A stretch of 64,000 bases of DNA from Candidatus Krumholzibacteriota bacterium (GTDB lineage Bacteria; Krumholzibacteriota; Krumholzibacteriia; JAJRXK01): assembly GCA_024276305.1 (NCBI GenBank), contig JAJRXK010000023.1:42595-106594 (forward strand). Direction: 5' to 3'. Both the position numbers and the translations under genes were made by a program. Below are positions 54,424 to 62,436 of the stretch, one piece after another. The notes below the pieces were generated by a model that was given only the letters and a program-made list of their open reading frames with translations, had not been told where the DNA came from and made no database searches. The stretch's first letter is position 1. Every line of letters starts with the position of its first letter.

Positions 54424-56229
54424 TCAGAGGGAGTACTTCGTCAGGAGCAGACCGATGAGGTACTCGCGTTGAATCACGTCAATGGCCTCTCCATAGGCCT
54501 TGATCTCCGCGATGTCGACCGTCGCTCCGTTGCGGCTCCCCACTCGGGCTCCGAGGAAATCGAGGAGGGCGGTGTTCAGGTCCCCGTCTTCACCCACGGG
54601 TACCTGGAGGCCGTTCACCCAGATCTGCATTCCGTCCATCTGGCTGAAACGGAAGGTATAGACCGAGAACTGAGTGTGGTTGAGGCCCGTGGTGGCATCG
54701 AGGCGTTGACCTTGGTGGTCCATGGTGACGCGGTTGGGATCGCGCCAACCGAGTTGGAGATTCCGGTCGTCGCCTGCGGATGTACCCCAGAGGAAGAACT
54801 CGGGGTAGCTGACCGCGGAGCTGGTCAGTCGAGCTACCGCGATGACGGTGTAGTCTCCCTGAGCCAGATTCAGACCCGGGAACGCGAGCGCAGCACCGTT
54901 GCTGCTCGTCGCATTGCCGAAGCGCAGGACCGGCAGACCGTTGATTTGATTATTGATCTTGGTTCCGCCGTATACCTTGCCATTCAAAGGAGTCGCGTCG
55001 AAGGACGCCTCCCCGAAGCGGTTGTCCCAGCGTTTCACCTGACCACCGGCGCCGGTGGTCGCGAATTCTCCCTGATACCAGAAGAGCGGCGCGTCGAAGC
55101 TCTCGCCCACCGGAGTGCAGGTGGTCACATCGTAAGTCGTGGCGACGGCGACGCTCACCACTTTGTCCCGCTGGGCGAGGCTATGAACCTTGTAGCTCAA
55201 CGGAACGCCGGTGTCGATGGTTCCCCCCGCGGCCAGGAATCCTTTGAGAGTATCGAAGTCCGTGGTGATCGCGCTGAGGGCATCGGAGGCGTCGCCACCG
55301 ACGGCATAGGCATTGATACGGACATTCTCCAGGTCCTGTACGTAGGTGACTCCACCTCCGATGCTCCCCGAGGTCACCGCAGCCGAGAACGAGGCCTCCA
55401 CCGAGGCGGCTAGTTCGGTGCGTGAAGCGGTGGATTCGATGAGCAGATAGAATTGCCGTCCGTAGGTCACGCTCTCGATGAAGGCACCGGGATTGCCCGC
55501 ATAGATGAAGGGCTTCAACTCGGCGGGTGTGATGTCTGGCGCAAAGAAATCCTCTACCGCAGTGGGGATCTCGAAGGCCATGGTGTAGTAGCTCTGGACG
55601 AGTTTGACGAGGTAGCGGTTGTACTGACGGTCACTGCTGAAGCTCAGGGCTCCCTTCACCTCGGTGGCGAGACTGTTGTACTGAAAGTCCAGCGCCAGGC
55701 CAAGCTGTTCGCGAGAGTGGATCTCCTCTTTCACGAAGGAGAACCGCGCGGGGACCTTCTCCGACGCGGATGCGATGATGCTATTCGCCGCGTCGAAAAT
55801 GCTACCGAGGCTCACTTCGGCGATGTTCCGGCTGACGCTCTCACTGCCATTGACCAGAGTCATCACGATTCGCCCACCTCCTCTGCGCACGGGGATCGGG
55901 CTGGGCGTCGCGTTCGAGAGAGTGGATCCCTGCAGGAGGTTTCCGGGATAGATCACCGAGGCATTCGGATCGAATTGAGGGAATTCCGAGGGACCTTCGG
56001 TGATCGAAATCCGCCGAGTCGTGCAGATGAAGGTCTCGGTGCCGACGACGTCGGCGGTGGTCTCTTCGCTGATCAGAGTGGAGTCTTCCTCGACGGGCGC
56101 GAAATCCCCGCCGCCACTGATGACTTCATCGAAAGTTAGTGAGCCCCCGGGACCGGTCGGGCCGTCGTCACCGGAGGAGCAGGCCATGAGGGTCAGAAAG
56201 AAGATCGACAGAAGGTGGAGCTTCTTCAT
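54424..56229 (-). CDS. Cholesterol-dependent-cytolysin-like lipoprotein with LamG-like C-terminal domain
   Basis: A 601-aa lipoprotein (lipobox LMAC, C17). Residues about 65-375 follow the thiol-activated cytolysin core: 'VIYPGNLLQGSTLS', 'SPIPVRRGGGRIVMTLV', 'SREQLGLALDFQY', 'LVKLVQSYYTMAFEIP', 'NPGAFIESVTYGRQFYLLIE' (Y256), the Gly-Gly hinge AVGGDAS (G311-G312) and 'TGVPLSYKVHSLAQRDKVVS'. The C-terminal membrane-binding domain 4, with its Trp-rich undecapeptide, is absent; residues about 380-601 look instead like a LamG/concanavalin-type lectin fold ('WYQGEFATTG', 'GDYTVIAVARLTS', 'MQIWVNGLQVP', 'GATVDIAEIKAYG'). ATG 56229 overlaps the preceding stop by four bases. Probable role: pore formation or attachment to other membranes; target unknown. 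Confidence 0.85.
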   Translation of the reverse strand: MKKLHLLSIFFLTLMACSSGDDGPTGPGGSLTFDEVISGGGDFAPVEEDSTLISEETTADVVGTETFICTTRRISITEGPSEFPQFDPNASVIYPGNLLQGSTLSNATPSPIPVRRGGGRIVMTLVNGSESVSRNIAEVSLGSIFDAANSIIASASEKVPARFSFVKEEIHSREQLGLALDFQYNSLATEVKGALSFSSDRQYNRYLVKLVQSYYTMAFEIPTAVEDFFAPDITPAELKPFIYAGNPGAFIESVTYGRQFYLLIESTASRTELAASVEASFSAAVTSGSIGGGVTYVQDLENVRINAYAVGGDASDALSAITTDFDTLKGFLAAGGTIDTGVPLSYKVHSLAQRDKVVSVAVATTYDVTTCTPVGESFDAPLFWYQGEFATTGAGGQVKRWDNRFGEASFDATPLNGKVYGGTKINNQINGLPVLRFGNATSSNGAALAFPGLNLAQGDYTVIAVARLTSSAVSYPEFFLWGTSAGDDRNLQLGWRDPNRVTMDHQGQRLDATTGLNHTQFSVYTFRFSQMDGMQIWVNGLQVPVGEDGDLNTALLDFLGARVGSRNGATVDIAEIKAYGEAIDVIQREYLIGLLLTKYSL

Positions 56230-58268
56230 CGGGCCACCTCCGTGCTTTCTGAAGCGCTCGGCGCATTCGCGGCCACGACTCGGAATTCGGCACGGATGCC
56301 TGGATTGCCTTCGTTGCCGTTTCCGTCGCTGCGAACGCCACCGAGACCGGGTTCGCCGATTTCGTAGGTCGTAGACTCGACGAACGCAGTCGAATCCGAT
56401 GATTGAAGCACACCCAGGCTGGGGCCACCGCCCCCGCCGCCGCCGTATCCACCCGCTCCGCCCGTGCCGCCGTTGCCACCAGTTCCGCCCCAACCCTTGC
56501 GGATCACGAAGGTGCTCGCAGCGCGGCCGGTACCTCCTGCTCCGCCAGCTCCGCCGTAGCCGCCGGGGCCACCGTTACCGCCACCGCCACCCTGACCACC
56601 GGTGGCCGTACGAATCGTGGAGTTGCTGATCTCAGCGGTACTGGTGAGCGCGATGAGCACCCCGATGCTGCCACCACCGCCGTAGCCGCCACCGCCGCCG
56701 AAGCCGCCGATTCCGCCTTCGCCTCCGCCACCTCCACCCGCTCCGCAGGACAGACCAGTGCCGCCTCCGCCTCCGCCTCCGCCTCCGCCCCCGCCGCGGC
56801 TGCCGCGGCCACCGCCTCCACCGCGCGCGAACGAAGTCGCGTAGTGGCCATTCGCGTCCAATCCGCCGAACTCGGCGCCAGCGGCACCGGCCCCGCCCAA
56901 GCTACCGGGGCCGCCGTTCGTGCCTTTCTTGCCATCCTGGTAGGTCGCGCCTCCCTTGGCACCACCGCCGGAGGGGCCGGTGCCTCCACTCCCATCGGCT
57001 CCGCCGTAGAGACCGCCATTGCCGCCGCTTCCGCCGTGAGCGGCCTTGTCGCCACCGCCGCCCCCCCCGCCGCCGGCTCGTGCCGGGACGCAACCGCCAT
57101 GATCCGTTCCGTCGCCGCCCTTGGACTGGCGAGTCGGGCGATTGGGGGTGGAGGAGGATGTGCCTTTCGCACCGTTCCCGGCTTCGATCACGCAGTTGCG
57201 GATGATCACATCCGTACTCGCGAGAAGGTGGATTCCCACCGAACTTGCTCCCTGAGCGGTCGCGTCGGCCGCGACGATGGTGAGACCATCGAGGATCGAA
57301 GCGCTCGCGCCGTTCAGGAACACTGCGGTCGCCGTTCCTTCGATCCGGCTGGTGAACTGAGTGGGGTCCCGTTGCCAAGTCTCGGCATCGAATCCTCCGT
57401 AGAGATGAGTCTCGGCCGCGAGGTTCACACGGCCCATGTAGGTGCCGGCAGCCAGGTAGATCGAGGGGCGAATGGCAGCCGCATCCGCTTCGGAGAGAGC
57501 TTCGGCGAGGGTGGGGTAGGGCGCATCGAAGCTGCCGTCCCCGGAGCTCGCCCCTGCATTGACGAACAACGCGAGTTGAGCGTCCTCGACCACGATGACG
57601 CTGACCTCATCCACGAGGCTGGGTGTGCCCGACTCGAAGACGGTGAGTTGGAAGACCAAGGTACCGATCTCCGAAGGTGCGGTGATGGTGGGCTGCTCTC
57701 CACTGAAGGGTCCCCCAACATCGGTCCCGCGGATCTGAACCCATTCGTAGTCCAATCCGGGGATGCGCCGGGCCAGGGTGGAGTTGCTGGCATCGAGCTG
57801 GAAGGGCTGGCCCGCGGTGGCCACGACATTGGAACCCGCGATCGCCGTGGGCATGGCGGCGGTGGTGAATTGCGACTGCATGCCAGAAGTCGTCGCATTC
57901 CCGGCCAGGTCTCGGATTCCTGCGCCCACTTGTGCGCTGTAACTTGCCGTCGGTGCGAGATAGTCATCGGGAGTGAAGGTGGCGATCGCGCCGTCCACGC
58001 TCACCGACCCCGTGATTCCCAGAACGAAGAAGTTCGCAGGGCTGATCGACGCCGGATCGATGTCCTCGGAGAAGGTCGCCACCACCGAAGTGTTGGTGGG
58101 GACTCGGACCGTCCCATTCTCGGGCGTCACGGACAGGAGAGCGGGAGGAGTGGTGTCTCCCGGGCCCGTTCCCGGACCGGTGCCATCGCTACTGCCGGAG
58201 CAAGCGATGAGGGACAAGAAGGTGGCGAGGAGCGCAGGTACGCTCGCAGCCCGGATACTTTGATACAT
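56226..58268 (-). CDS. Glycine-rich beta-helix lipoprotein
   Basis: A 680-aa lipoprotein (lipobox LIAC, C23). Order: Ig-like domain of SbsA/Big_5 type (about 38-135, 'PPALLSVTPENGTVRVPTN'), a PKD/REJ-like domain (about 140-230), a right-handed beta-helix start (about 245-380, 'FDAPYPTLAEALSEADA', 'ASILDGLTIVAAD'), then about 235 residues (380-615) dominated by Gly runs such as GGNGGLYGGADGSGG, returning briefly to beta-helix ('SIGVLIALTSTAEISNSTIR'). The Gly tracts may pack as polyglycine II helices inserted in helix turns. Its stop overlaps the cytolysin-like gene start, so the two are co-translated; it may be the partner or surface scaffold of the pore former. Confidence 0.75.
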   Translation of the reverse strand: MYQSIRAASVPALLATFLSLIACSGSSDGTGPGTGPGDTTPPALLSVTPENGTVRVPTNTSVVATFSEDIDPASISPANFFVLGITGSVSVDGAIATFTPDDYLAPTASYSAQVGAGIRDLAGNATTSGMQSQFTTAAMPTAIAGSNVVATAGQPFQLDASNSTLARRIPGLDYEWVQIRGTDVGGPFSGEQPTITAPSEIGTLVFQLTVFESGTPSLVDEVSVIVVEDAQLALFVNAGASSGDGSFDAPYPTLAEALSEADAAAIRPSIYLAAGTYMGRVNLAAETHLYGGFDAETWQRDPTQFTSRIEGTATAVFLNGASASILDGLTIVAADATAQGASSVGIHLLASTDVIIRNCVIEAGNGAKGTSSSTPNRPTRQSKGGDGTDHGGCVPARAGGGGGGGGDKAAHGGSGGNGGLYGGADGSGGTGPSGGGAKGGATYQDGKKGTNGGPGSLGGAGAAGAEFGGLDANGHYATSFARGGGGGRGSRGGGGGGGGGGGGTGLSCGAGGGGGGEGGIGGFGGGGGYGGGGSIGVLIALTSTAEISNSTIRTATGGQGGGGGNGGPGGYGGAGGAGGTGRAASTFVIRKGWGGTGGNGGTGGAGGYGGGGGGGPSLGVLQSSDSTAFVESTTYEIGEPGLGGVRSDGNGNEGNPGIRAEFRVVAANAPSASESTEVAR

Positions 58269-58400
58269 AGCTCGACCTCGAATACTGGGGGGCAGGAGTG
58301 GGTGGATTTCCACCTCTACTCGCCCATGCGCATTCTGGAGATCGATCGCGCAACGCCTGAGCGGACCGGGATCACACGGTCCGCTGCACACCTCTCTAAG

Positions 58401-58823
58401 TCATTGCATCAGAGTCATTTTGCGGGTCAGAACCCGATCGCCGAAGATCAATCGATAGAAATAGATGCCACTGGGGACCGGCTGATCCTTCGAATCCGTG
58501 CCCTTCCAGACGAAACGACTCCGACCGCGGGGCGCAGGGCCGCGGAAGAGGGTCGCAACCCGGCGGCCTCTCAAATTGTAGATGGAGAGATCGATCTTTC
58601 CCGCGTGGGGGAGCCGAATCTCGATCGTGGTGGAGGGGTTGAAGGGGTTGGGATGGTTCTGCTCCAAGACCTGGACGGATTCTCGCTCTCCCGTAGGGGG
58701 AAGAGGGTCGGACCGAGCGTGCGCGGGCTCAGAACCGGTCAGCAGGAGAAGAAGTGGACCCACGAGAACGCCTAGGCGGAGATGGGCGGGGGCGTGGGGG
58801 CGATTCGGGAGCACAGGCGGCAT
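58401..58823 (-). CDS. Short exported protein made almost only of a FlgD-like sorting domain
   Basis: A 140-aa protein. Signal peptide about 1-36 (ends AHA), about 15 residues of linker, then a complete FlgD-like domain: HPNPFNPSTTIEIRL, 'LSIYNLRGRRVATLF', 'GIYFYRLIFGDRVLTRKMTLM'. There is virtually no cargo, which is unusual. GAGGG lies five bases before ATG 58823. It is upstream of the Gly-rich and cytolysin-like genes on the same strand, with a 132-base gap. It could be a truncated remnant or an adaptor. Confidence 0.7.
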   Translation of the reverse strand: MPPVLPNRPHAPAHLRLGVLVGPLLLLLTGSEPAHARSDPLPPTGERESVQVLEQNHPNPFNPSTTIEIRLPHAGKIDLSIYNLRGRRVATLFRGPAPRGRSRFVWKGTDSKDQPVPSGIYFYRLIFGDRVLTRKMTLMQ

Positions 58824-59045
58824 TCTTTCCCTCGGGGCGATCCGGGTGCGCAATAGAGATGAATGGGAGACCGAGGTACCGCAGCTCAACGCATCCCCGG
58901 AGACTCGGTCCGGAATCAACCGAGGCATAATGCGTACCAAATCCCGCACTTCCCATTCGGGGCTGTTCCGTGGAATCGCCTGGTGTACGATTCCCGGCGC
59001 ATCGATTTCATTTCGTGAGTTCCCGCTTCGGTGGAAGGACCACTC

Positions 59046-59273
59046 GTGATGAGACCGTCGGCCCATCTCCGCAGATTCTTCATTCGATCGACGGACTACG
59101 CGCAGGGGTATCTGGGGCAGTTCGAGAAACAGGCGACGCTCTATCGCATGTGGGCGCCGATCTACGATGCGTTACTCAGTTCCTTCGCCCCCGTGCACAC
59201 CGAGCGCAAGGTCAGGTGGAGAATGTATCGGGAGATCTTCATCGCCACCGAAAGCAGAGAGTCAGAGGCATGA
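59046..59273 (+). CDS. Short protein resembling the N-terminus of a UbiE-like methyltransferase
   Basis: A 75-aa reading frame from GTG 59046 (AAGGA six bases upstream). 'QATLYRMWAPIYDALLSSFA' resembles the 'WAPIYD' N-terminal cap of class I SAM methyltransferases, but the frame stops before any SAM motif. It is either a small independent gene or a truncated remnant. It lies 19 bases before the next gene, so it is probably co-transcribed. Confidence 0.45.
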   Translation: MMRPSAHLRRFFIRSTDYAQGYLGQFEKQATLYRMWAPIYDALLSSFAPVHTERKVRWRMYREIFIATESRESEA

Positions 59274-59292
59274 ATCGCAAGAGAGGAATCTG

Positions 59293-59763
59293 ATGCCAAC
59301 TCCAGCGGTATCGTCCCCCCAATGGCCAGCCCTCACGGTGTGGGGAGTGGTAAATGCGGTGAATCTCATTCAGGCGGCGGGTTTTCTGTCCCGGATTCGC
59401 ACCGGCAGCATGGGGGTCAATCAGAACCTCGGCTATGTCCTCATCTTCCTTGCTGTGCCATCGGCGGCCGCACTCGTGGCTCATCTTCGAGCTGGAGTTT
59501 CCTGGCTGCAGTGGGCGGGTCCTGCGGCCTACCTGGTCTTCGTCACCCTCATGGTCGTCGTGGATTATGTCCACCCCGTGGAGTTTCGTTCTCCCCAGCG
59601 GGCCGCGATTCTCGCGCCCTACCTGATCCTCTTTTTCGGGGCGATCCTGCTCATGGGGCTTCCGATGTTTCGGTTGAATCGTCCCCTGTGGATGGTCACC
59701 GTCGGCACCACGGTTTTTCTTCTCGCCTCCATGGGCGCCGCCATGAAGCAGGGAGTGGGGTGA
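59293..59763 (+). CDS. Small integral membrane protein of unknown function
   Basis: A 156-aa protein with about five hydrophobic helices ('LGYVLIFLAVPSAAALVAHL', 'WAGPAAYLVFVTLMVVVDYV', 'APYLILFFGAILLMGLPMF', 'VTVGTTVFLLASMGAAMK'). No charged active-site residues stand out and I do not recognise the family. GAGAGG precedes the ATG. It probably shares a transcript with the 75-aa frame upstream. Confidence 0.7.
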   Translation: MPTPAVSSPQWPALTVWGVVNAVNLIQAAGFLSRIRTGSMGVNQNLGYVLIFLAVPSAAALVAHLRAGVSWLQWAGPAAYLVFVTLMVVVDYVHPVEFRSPQRAAILAPYLILFFGAILLMGLPMFRLNRPLWMVTVGTTVFLLASMGAAMKQGVG

Positions 59764-59821
59764 TGGGAGCTGAAGGAGAGAGGGTCTCACACGTCGGATG
59801 TTGATCCAGGGCCGCTTCGGA

Positions 59822-60457
59822 TCAGAGCGGTGATCCTGGAGGGGCCTCGAAGAACTCGACCACCCCGGTTTCGAGAGAGTATTCGGCGCCGACGAGAAGG
59901 AGGTCTTCCTTCTGGATCAGACCATCGAGGACTGCGGATTCTGCGCGCAGACGATGAACGGAGGCGAGAACATTGGACCGGACCGCGGCCGCGACCAACT
60001 CACCGGAGTCGTCCTCGCGAGTCGAGGTCCGCACCAGGGATTCGATGGAGGGACGAATGCCGTCGACAATCGCCCGCAGAGGATCCGAGAGGTCGGGAGA
60101 TTCTTGTCGGATCTCGCCGAGGGTGGCCAGAATCGCTCCGCATCTCGAGTGCCCCAAGACCACAACCAGCGGGGTGCCGAAATTCGAGACCGCGAACTCG
60201 ACGCTGCCGATCTGAGCGGGGGTCGCCACGTTACCGGCTACGCGAACGACGAAGAGATCGCCGAATCCCTGATCGAAGACCAATTCGACGGGCACCCGCG
60301 AGTCCGAGCAGCCCAGGACGACGGCCAAGGGATTCTGGCCCGCGACCAGCGCTTCGCGGCGCGCGCGGGTCGATCCCTCCGGCGGTCGGGGGCACTCTGC
60401 GACATGACGGCGATTTCCCTCCTGCAGCATTTCCAGGGCTTGTCGAGCTGAGAGCAT
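59822..60457 (-). CDS. Beta-class carbonic anhydrase
   Basis: A 211-aa enzyme interconverting CO2 and bicarbonate. The zinc ligands and catalytic dyad are clear: C50-S-D52-S-R54 (LGCSDSRVP) and H103-x2-C106 (LGHSRCGAI). 'VVRVAGNVATPAQIGSVEFA' is the usual strand-helix after the first motif. Length is normal for bacterial members. ATG 60457 with GGAG five bases upstream is preferred; longer N-terminal extensions lack similarity. It stands alone and is likely cytoplasmic. Confidence 0.92.
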   Translation of the reverse strand: MLSARQALEMLQEGNRRHVAECPRPPEGSTRARREALVAGQNPLAVVLGCSDSRVPVELVFDQGFGDLFVVRVAGNVATPAQIGSVEFAVSNFGTPLVVVLGHSRCGAILATLGEIRQESPDLSDPLRAIVDGIRPSIESLVRTSTREDDSGELVAAAVRSNVLASVHRLRAESAVLDGLIQKEDLLLVGAEYSLETGVVEFFEAPPGSPL

Positions 60458-60891
60458 CGGGACTCCATTCTCAGGAGATCGGACGGGCGCAGTGACTTGT
60501 TGCCGGATGGAAGCCGGACCTTCGACCGAACGTAGCACAATCACCTCGGAGAGATCACCCACGAGTTCCGTTCGGAACATGAAGCCGGAGGATATCCGAA
60601 ATGTTCTCGAGTTCGGGCGCAACAGGCTGCGCTGGAGAAGAGTGAGACGGCGGCCAACGTCGACGAGAAGCCACGGTGAGAAATCCGCACGGTCTCGGTC
60701 TTGCATTTCGCATGGACCGTCTGTACCTTCCAACGGAGTGTGCTTCCCACCTTTGACTCATCGGCACAAGGAGGGATGCGGCACGCTCCCTGCCAGGCTC
60801 GGGACCATTGTCCACCTACCCGCCTTCGTAGTTGGTCGATCTCGGAATCCTCCCGTGGATTCTGTGTTCTGCTCTTGCCCGGGAGCTCTCC
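60458..60891. other. Intergenic region between divergent genes
   Basis: It separates the divergent starts of the carbonic anhydrase and the multihaem cytochrome, so should hold both promoters. I see no -35/-10 pair good enough to name and no convincing small gene. Confidence 0.45.
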
Positions 60892-62436
60892 ATGCCCTTT
60901 CGAATGTTGCCCTTGGCGCGGTGTCGGCTGCGCTGTGGATTCGCATTTCTTTTGCTGTGGAGTCTCGGAGCTGCGGCTTCGGTCTCGGCCACCATCGATG
61001 ATTCCAGGGGTGCGCTCCCCGGCCGAGCCGAGGTCGTGTCGCCTCATGGCACCTTCGACGAGCCCTGTGAACTCTGTCATGTGGCAGATGGGTGGAAGAA
61101 GGCCAGGATCTCCAAGGAATTCGACCACTCCAAGTATGGGTTCCCACTGGAAGGAGCACATGCCGGCACGGAATGCCTCTTCTGTCATACGAACCTCGAT
61201 TTCGAGAAGATCGATTCGGACTGCGTGGCATGTCACCAAGACGTTCATCAGGGCGAGTTCGGAACCGAGTGTTCCGCATGCCATGGAACGAGGACTTTCG
61301 TGGATCGAGTGGAGCAGCTCTCTCTGCACCGCGAAACTCGTTTTCCTCTCACCGGAGCTCATTCGACCCTCGACTGTCAGCAATGCCATCGGTCTGGACA
61401 GGCGGGGCTTCAATTCGTGAATACGCCCACGGAATGCTTTGCCTGCCACGCCGAGAGCTATGCGGCGACAACCTCTCCCGATCATCGGCAGGCGGGAATG
61501 GGAACCGACTGCCGCGACTGTCATGGGATGGTGACGTGGTCGGGGGGCGGTTTCGATCACGGGGAGACGGGATTCCCTCTGACCGGAGCGCACCGGACGG
61601 CCGAGTGCTCGCAGTGCCACGTCGGGGGACGCTTCACGAAGGAAAGAAGCGACTGCTATGCCTGCCATGTTGCGGACTACGCAGGGACCACGGATCCGAA
61701 TCATGTGGGAGCGGGATTCGGAACGGAGTGTGAGGCTTGCCATGGCACGACAACTTGGGGGGGCGCAGATTTCGACCATGATCAGAGCGCATTTCCGCTG
61801 ACCGGTTCCCATCGTGCGGTGGCGTGCACCGAGTGTCATCCGGGAGGACGGTTCGCGGGGACGAATGCGGACTGCTATGCATGCCACCAGAGAGACTACG
61901 ACGGAGCGGTGGCCCCGAAGCATGTGGCGGGTGCGTTTCCCCATAGCTGCGAATCATGTCATGGAACTTCGAGCTGGGCGGGGGCGCAATTCGACCACAG
62001 CTCCACCGGATTCCGACTGCAAGGGGCGCATCTGGCCGCGAGTTGCATCGATTGTCACGTCAACAACCAGTTCTCGGGCCTGGGGTCGCAATGCGTCGAC
62101 TGTCACCGAGGGGACTACGATGCGACCTCGAATCCGCCCCATGGCGGGGCGGGTTTCGGAATCGACTGCGAGAGCTGTCATAGCGCATCGACCTGGTCGG
62201 GAGCCCGCTTCGACCACGACTCGGACTTCTTCCCGATCTATTCGGGGAAGCATCGGAGAAAGTGGGATGACTGCCAGGACTGCCACAGCAACTCGAGCAA
62301 CTACGCGAGCTTCAGTTGTCTGGGCTGCCATCCCCATAGCGATCGGACCAAGACCGACAAGAAGCACCGTGGCAAGGGCGGCTATCGCTACGACAGTCTG
62401 GCCTGCTACGACTGCCATCCACGAGGGCGCGAATGA
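60892..62436 (+). CDS. Exported 19-haem c-type cytochrome
   Basis: A 514-aa exported protein, signal peptide about 1-32. I count 19 CxxCH haem-binding motifs, from CELCH to CYDCH, with none of other spacing. They fall in repeating units of about 55 residues, each with 'FPLTGAHR...C.QCH', 'CYACH..DY' and 'F..(E/D)C..CHG.T.W.G..FDH', so the protein arose by tandem duplication of a three-haem unit. Such proteins form long electron-transfer wires in the periplasm or on the surface. ATG 60892 has GGGAG upstream. Its stop overlaps the next start as ATGA, coupling it to an outer-membrane protein gene. Confidence 0.9.
   Translation: MPFRMLPLARCRLRCGFAFLLLWSLGAAASVSATIDDSRGALPGRAEVVSPHGTFDEPCELCHVADGWKKARISKEFDHSKYGFPLEGAHAGTECLFCHTNLDFEKIDSDCVACHQDVHQGEFGTECSACHGTRTFVDRVEQLSLHRETRFPLTGAHSTLDCQQCHRSGQAGLQFVNTPTECFACHAESYAATTSPDHRQAGMGTDCRDCHGMVTWSGGGFDHGETGFPLTGAHRTAECSQCHVGGRFTKERSDCYACHVADYAGTTDPNHVGAGFGTECEACHGTTTWGGADFDHDQSAFPLTGSHRAVACTECHPGGRFAGTNADCYACHQRDYDGAVAPKHVAGAFPHSCESCHGTSSWAGAQFDHSSTGFRLQGAHLAASCIDCHVNNQFSGLGSQCVDCHRGDYDATSNPPHGGAGFGIDCESCHSASTWSGARFDHDSDFFPIYSGKHRRKWDDCQDCHSNSSNYASFSCLGCHPHSDRTKTDKKHRGKGGYRYDSLACYDCHPRGRE

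Noticed and set aside
56400..57130. Tandem DNA repeat (CCGCCGCC-type)
   Set aside because: It is the codon pattern of polyglycine in a real gene, with irregular unit length; not an independent repeat element.
56403..58775. 790-aa open frame on the plus strand opposite the Gly-rich gene
   Set aside because: Its Ala/Thr-rich sequence is the complement of Gly codons. The minus strand has lipobox, Ig and beta-helix logic and the 4-base overlap with the cytolysin-like gene.
60541..61944. 467-aa open frame on the minus strand opposite the cytochrome
   Set aside because: No domain; the plus strand carries 19 CxxCH motifs.
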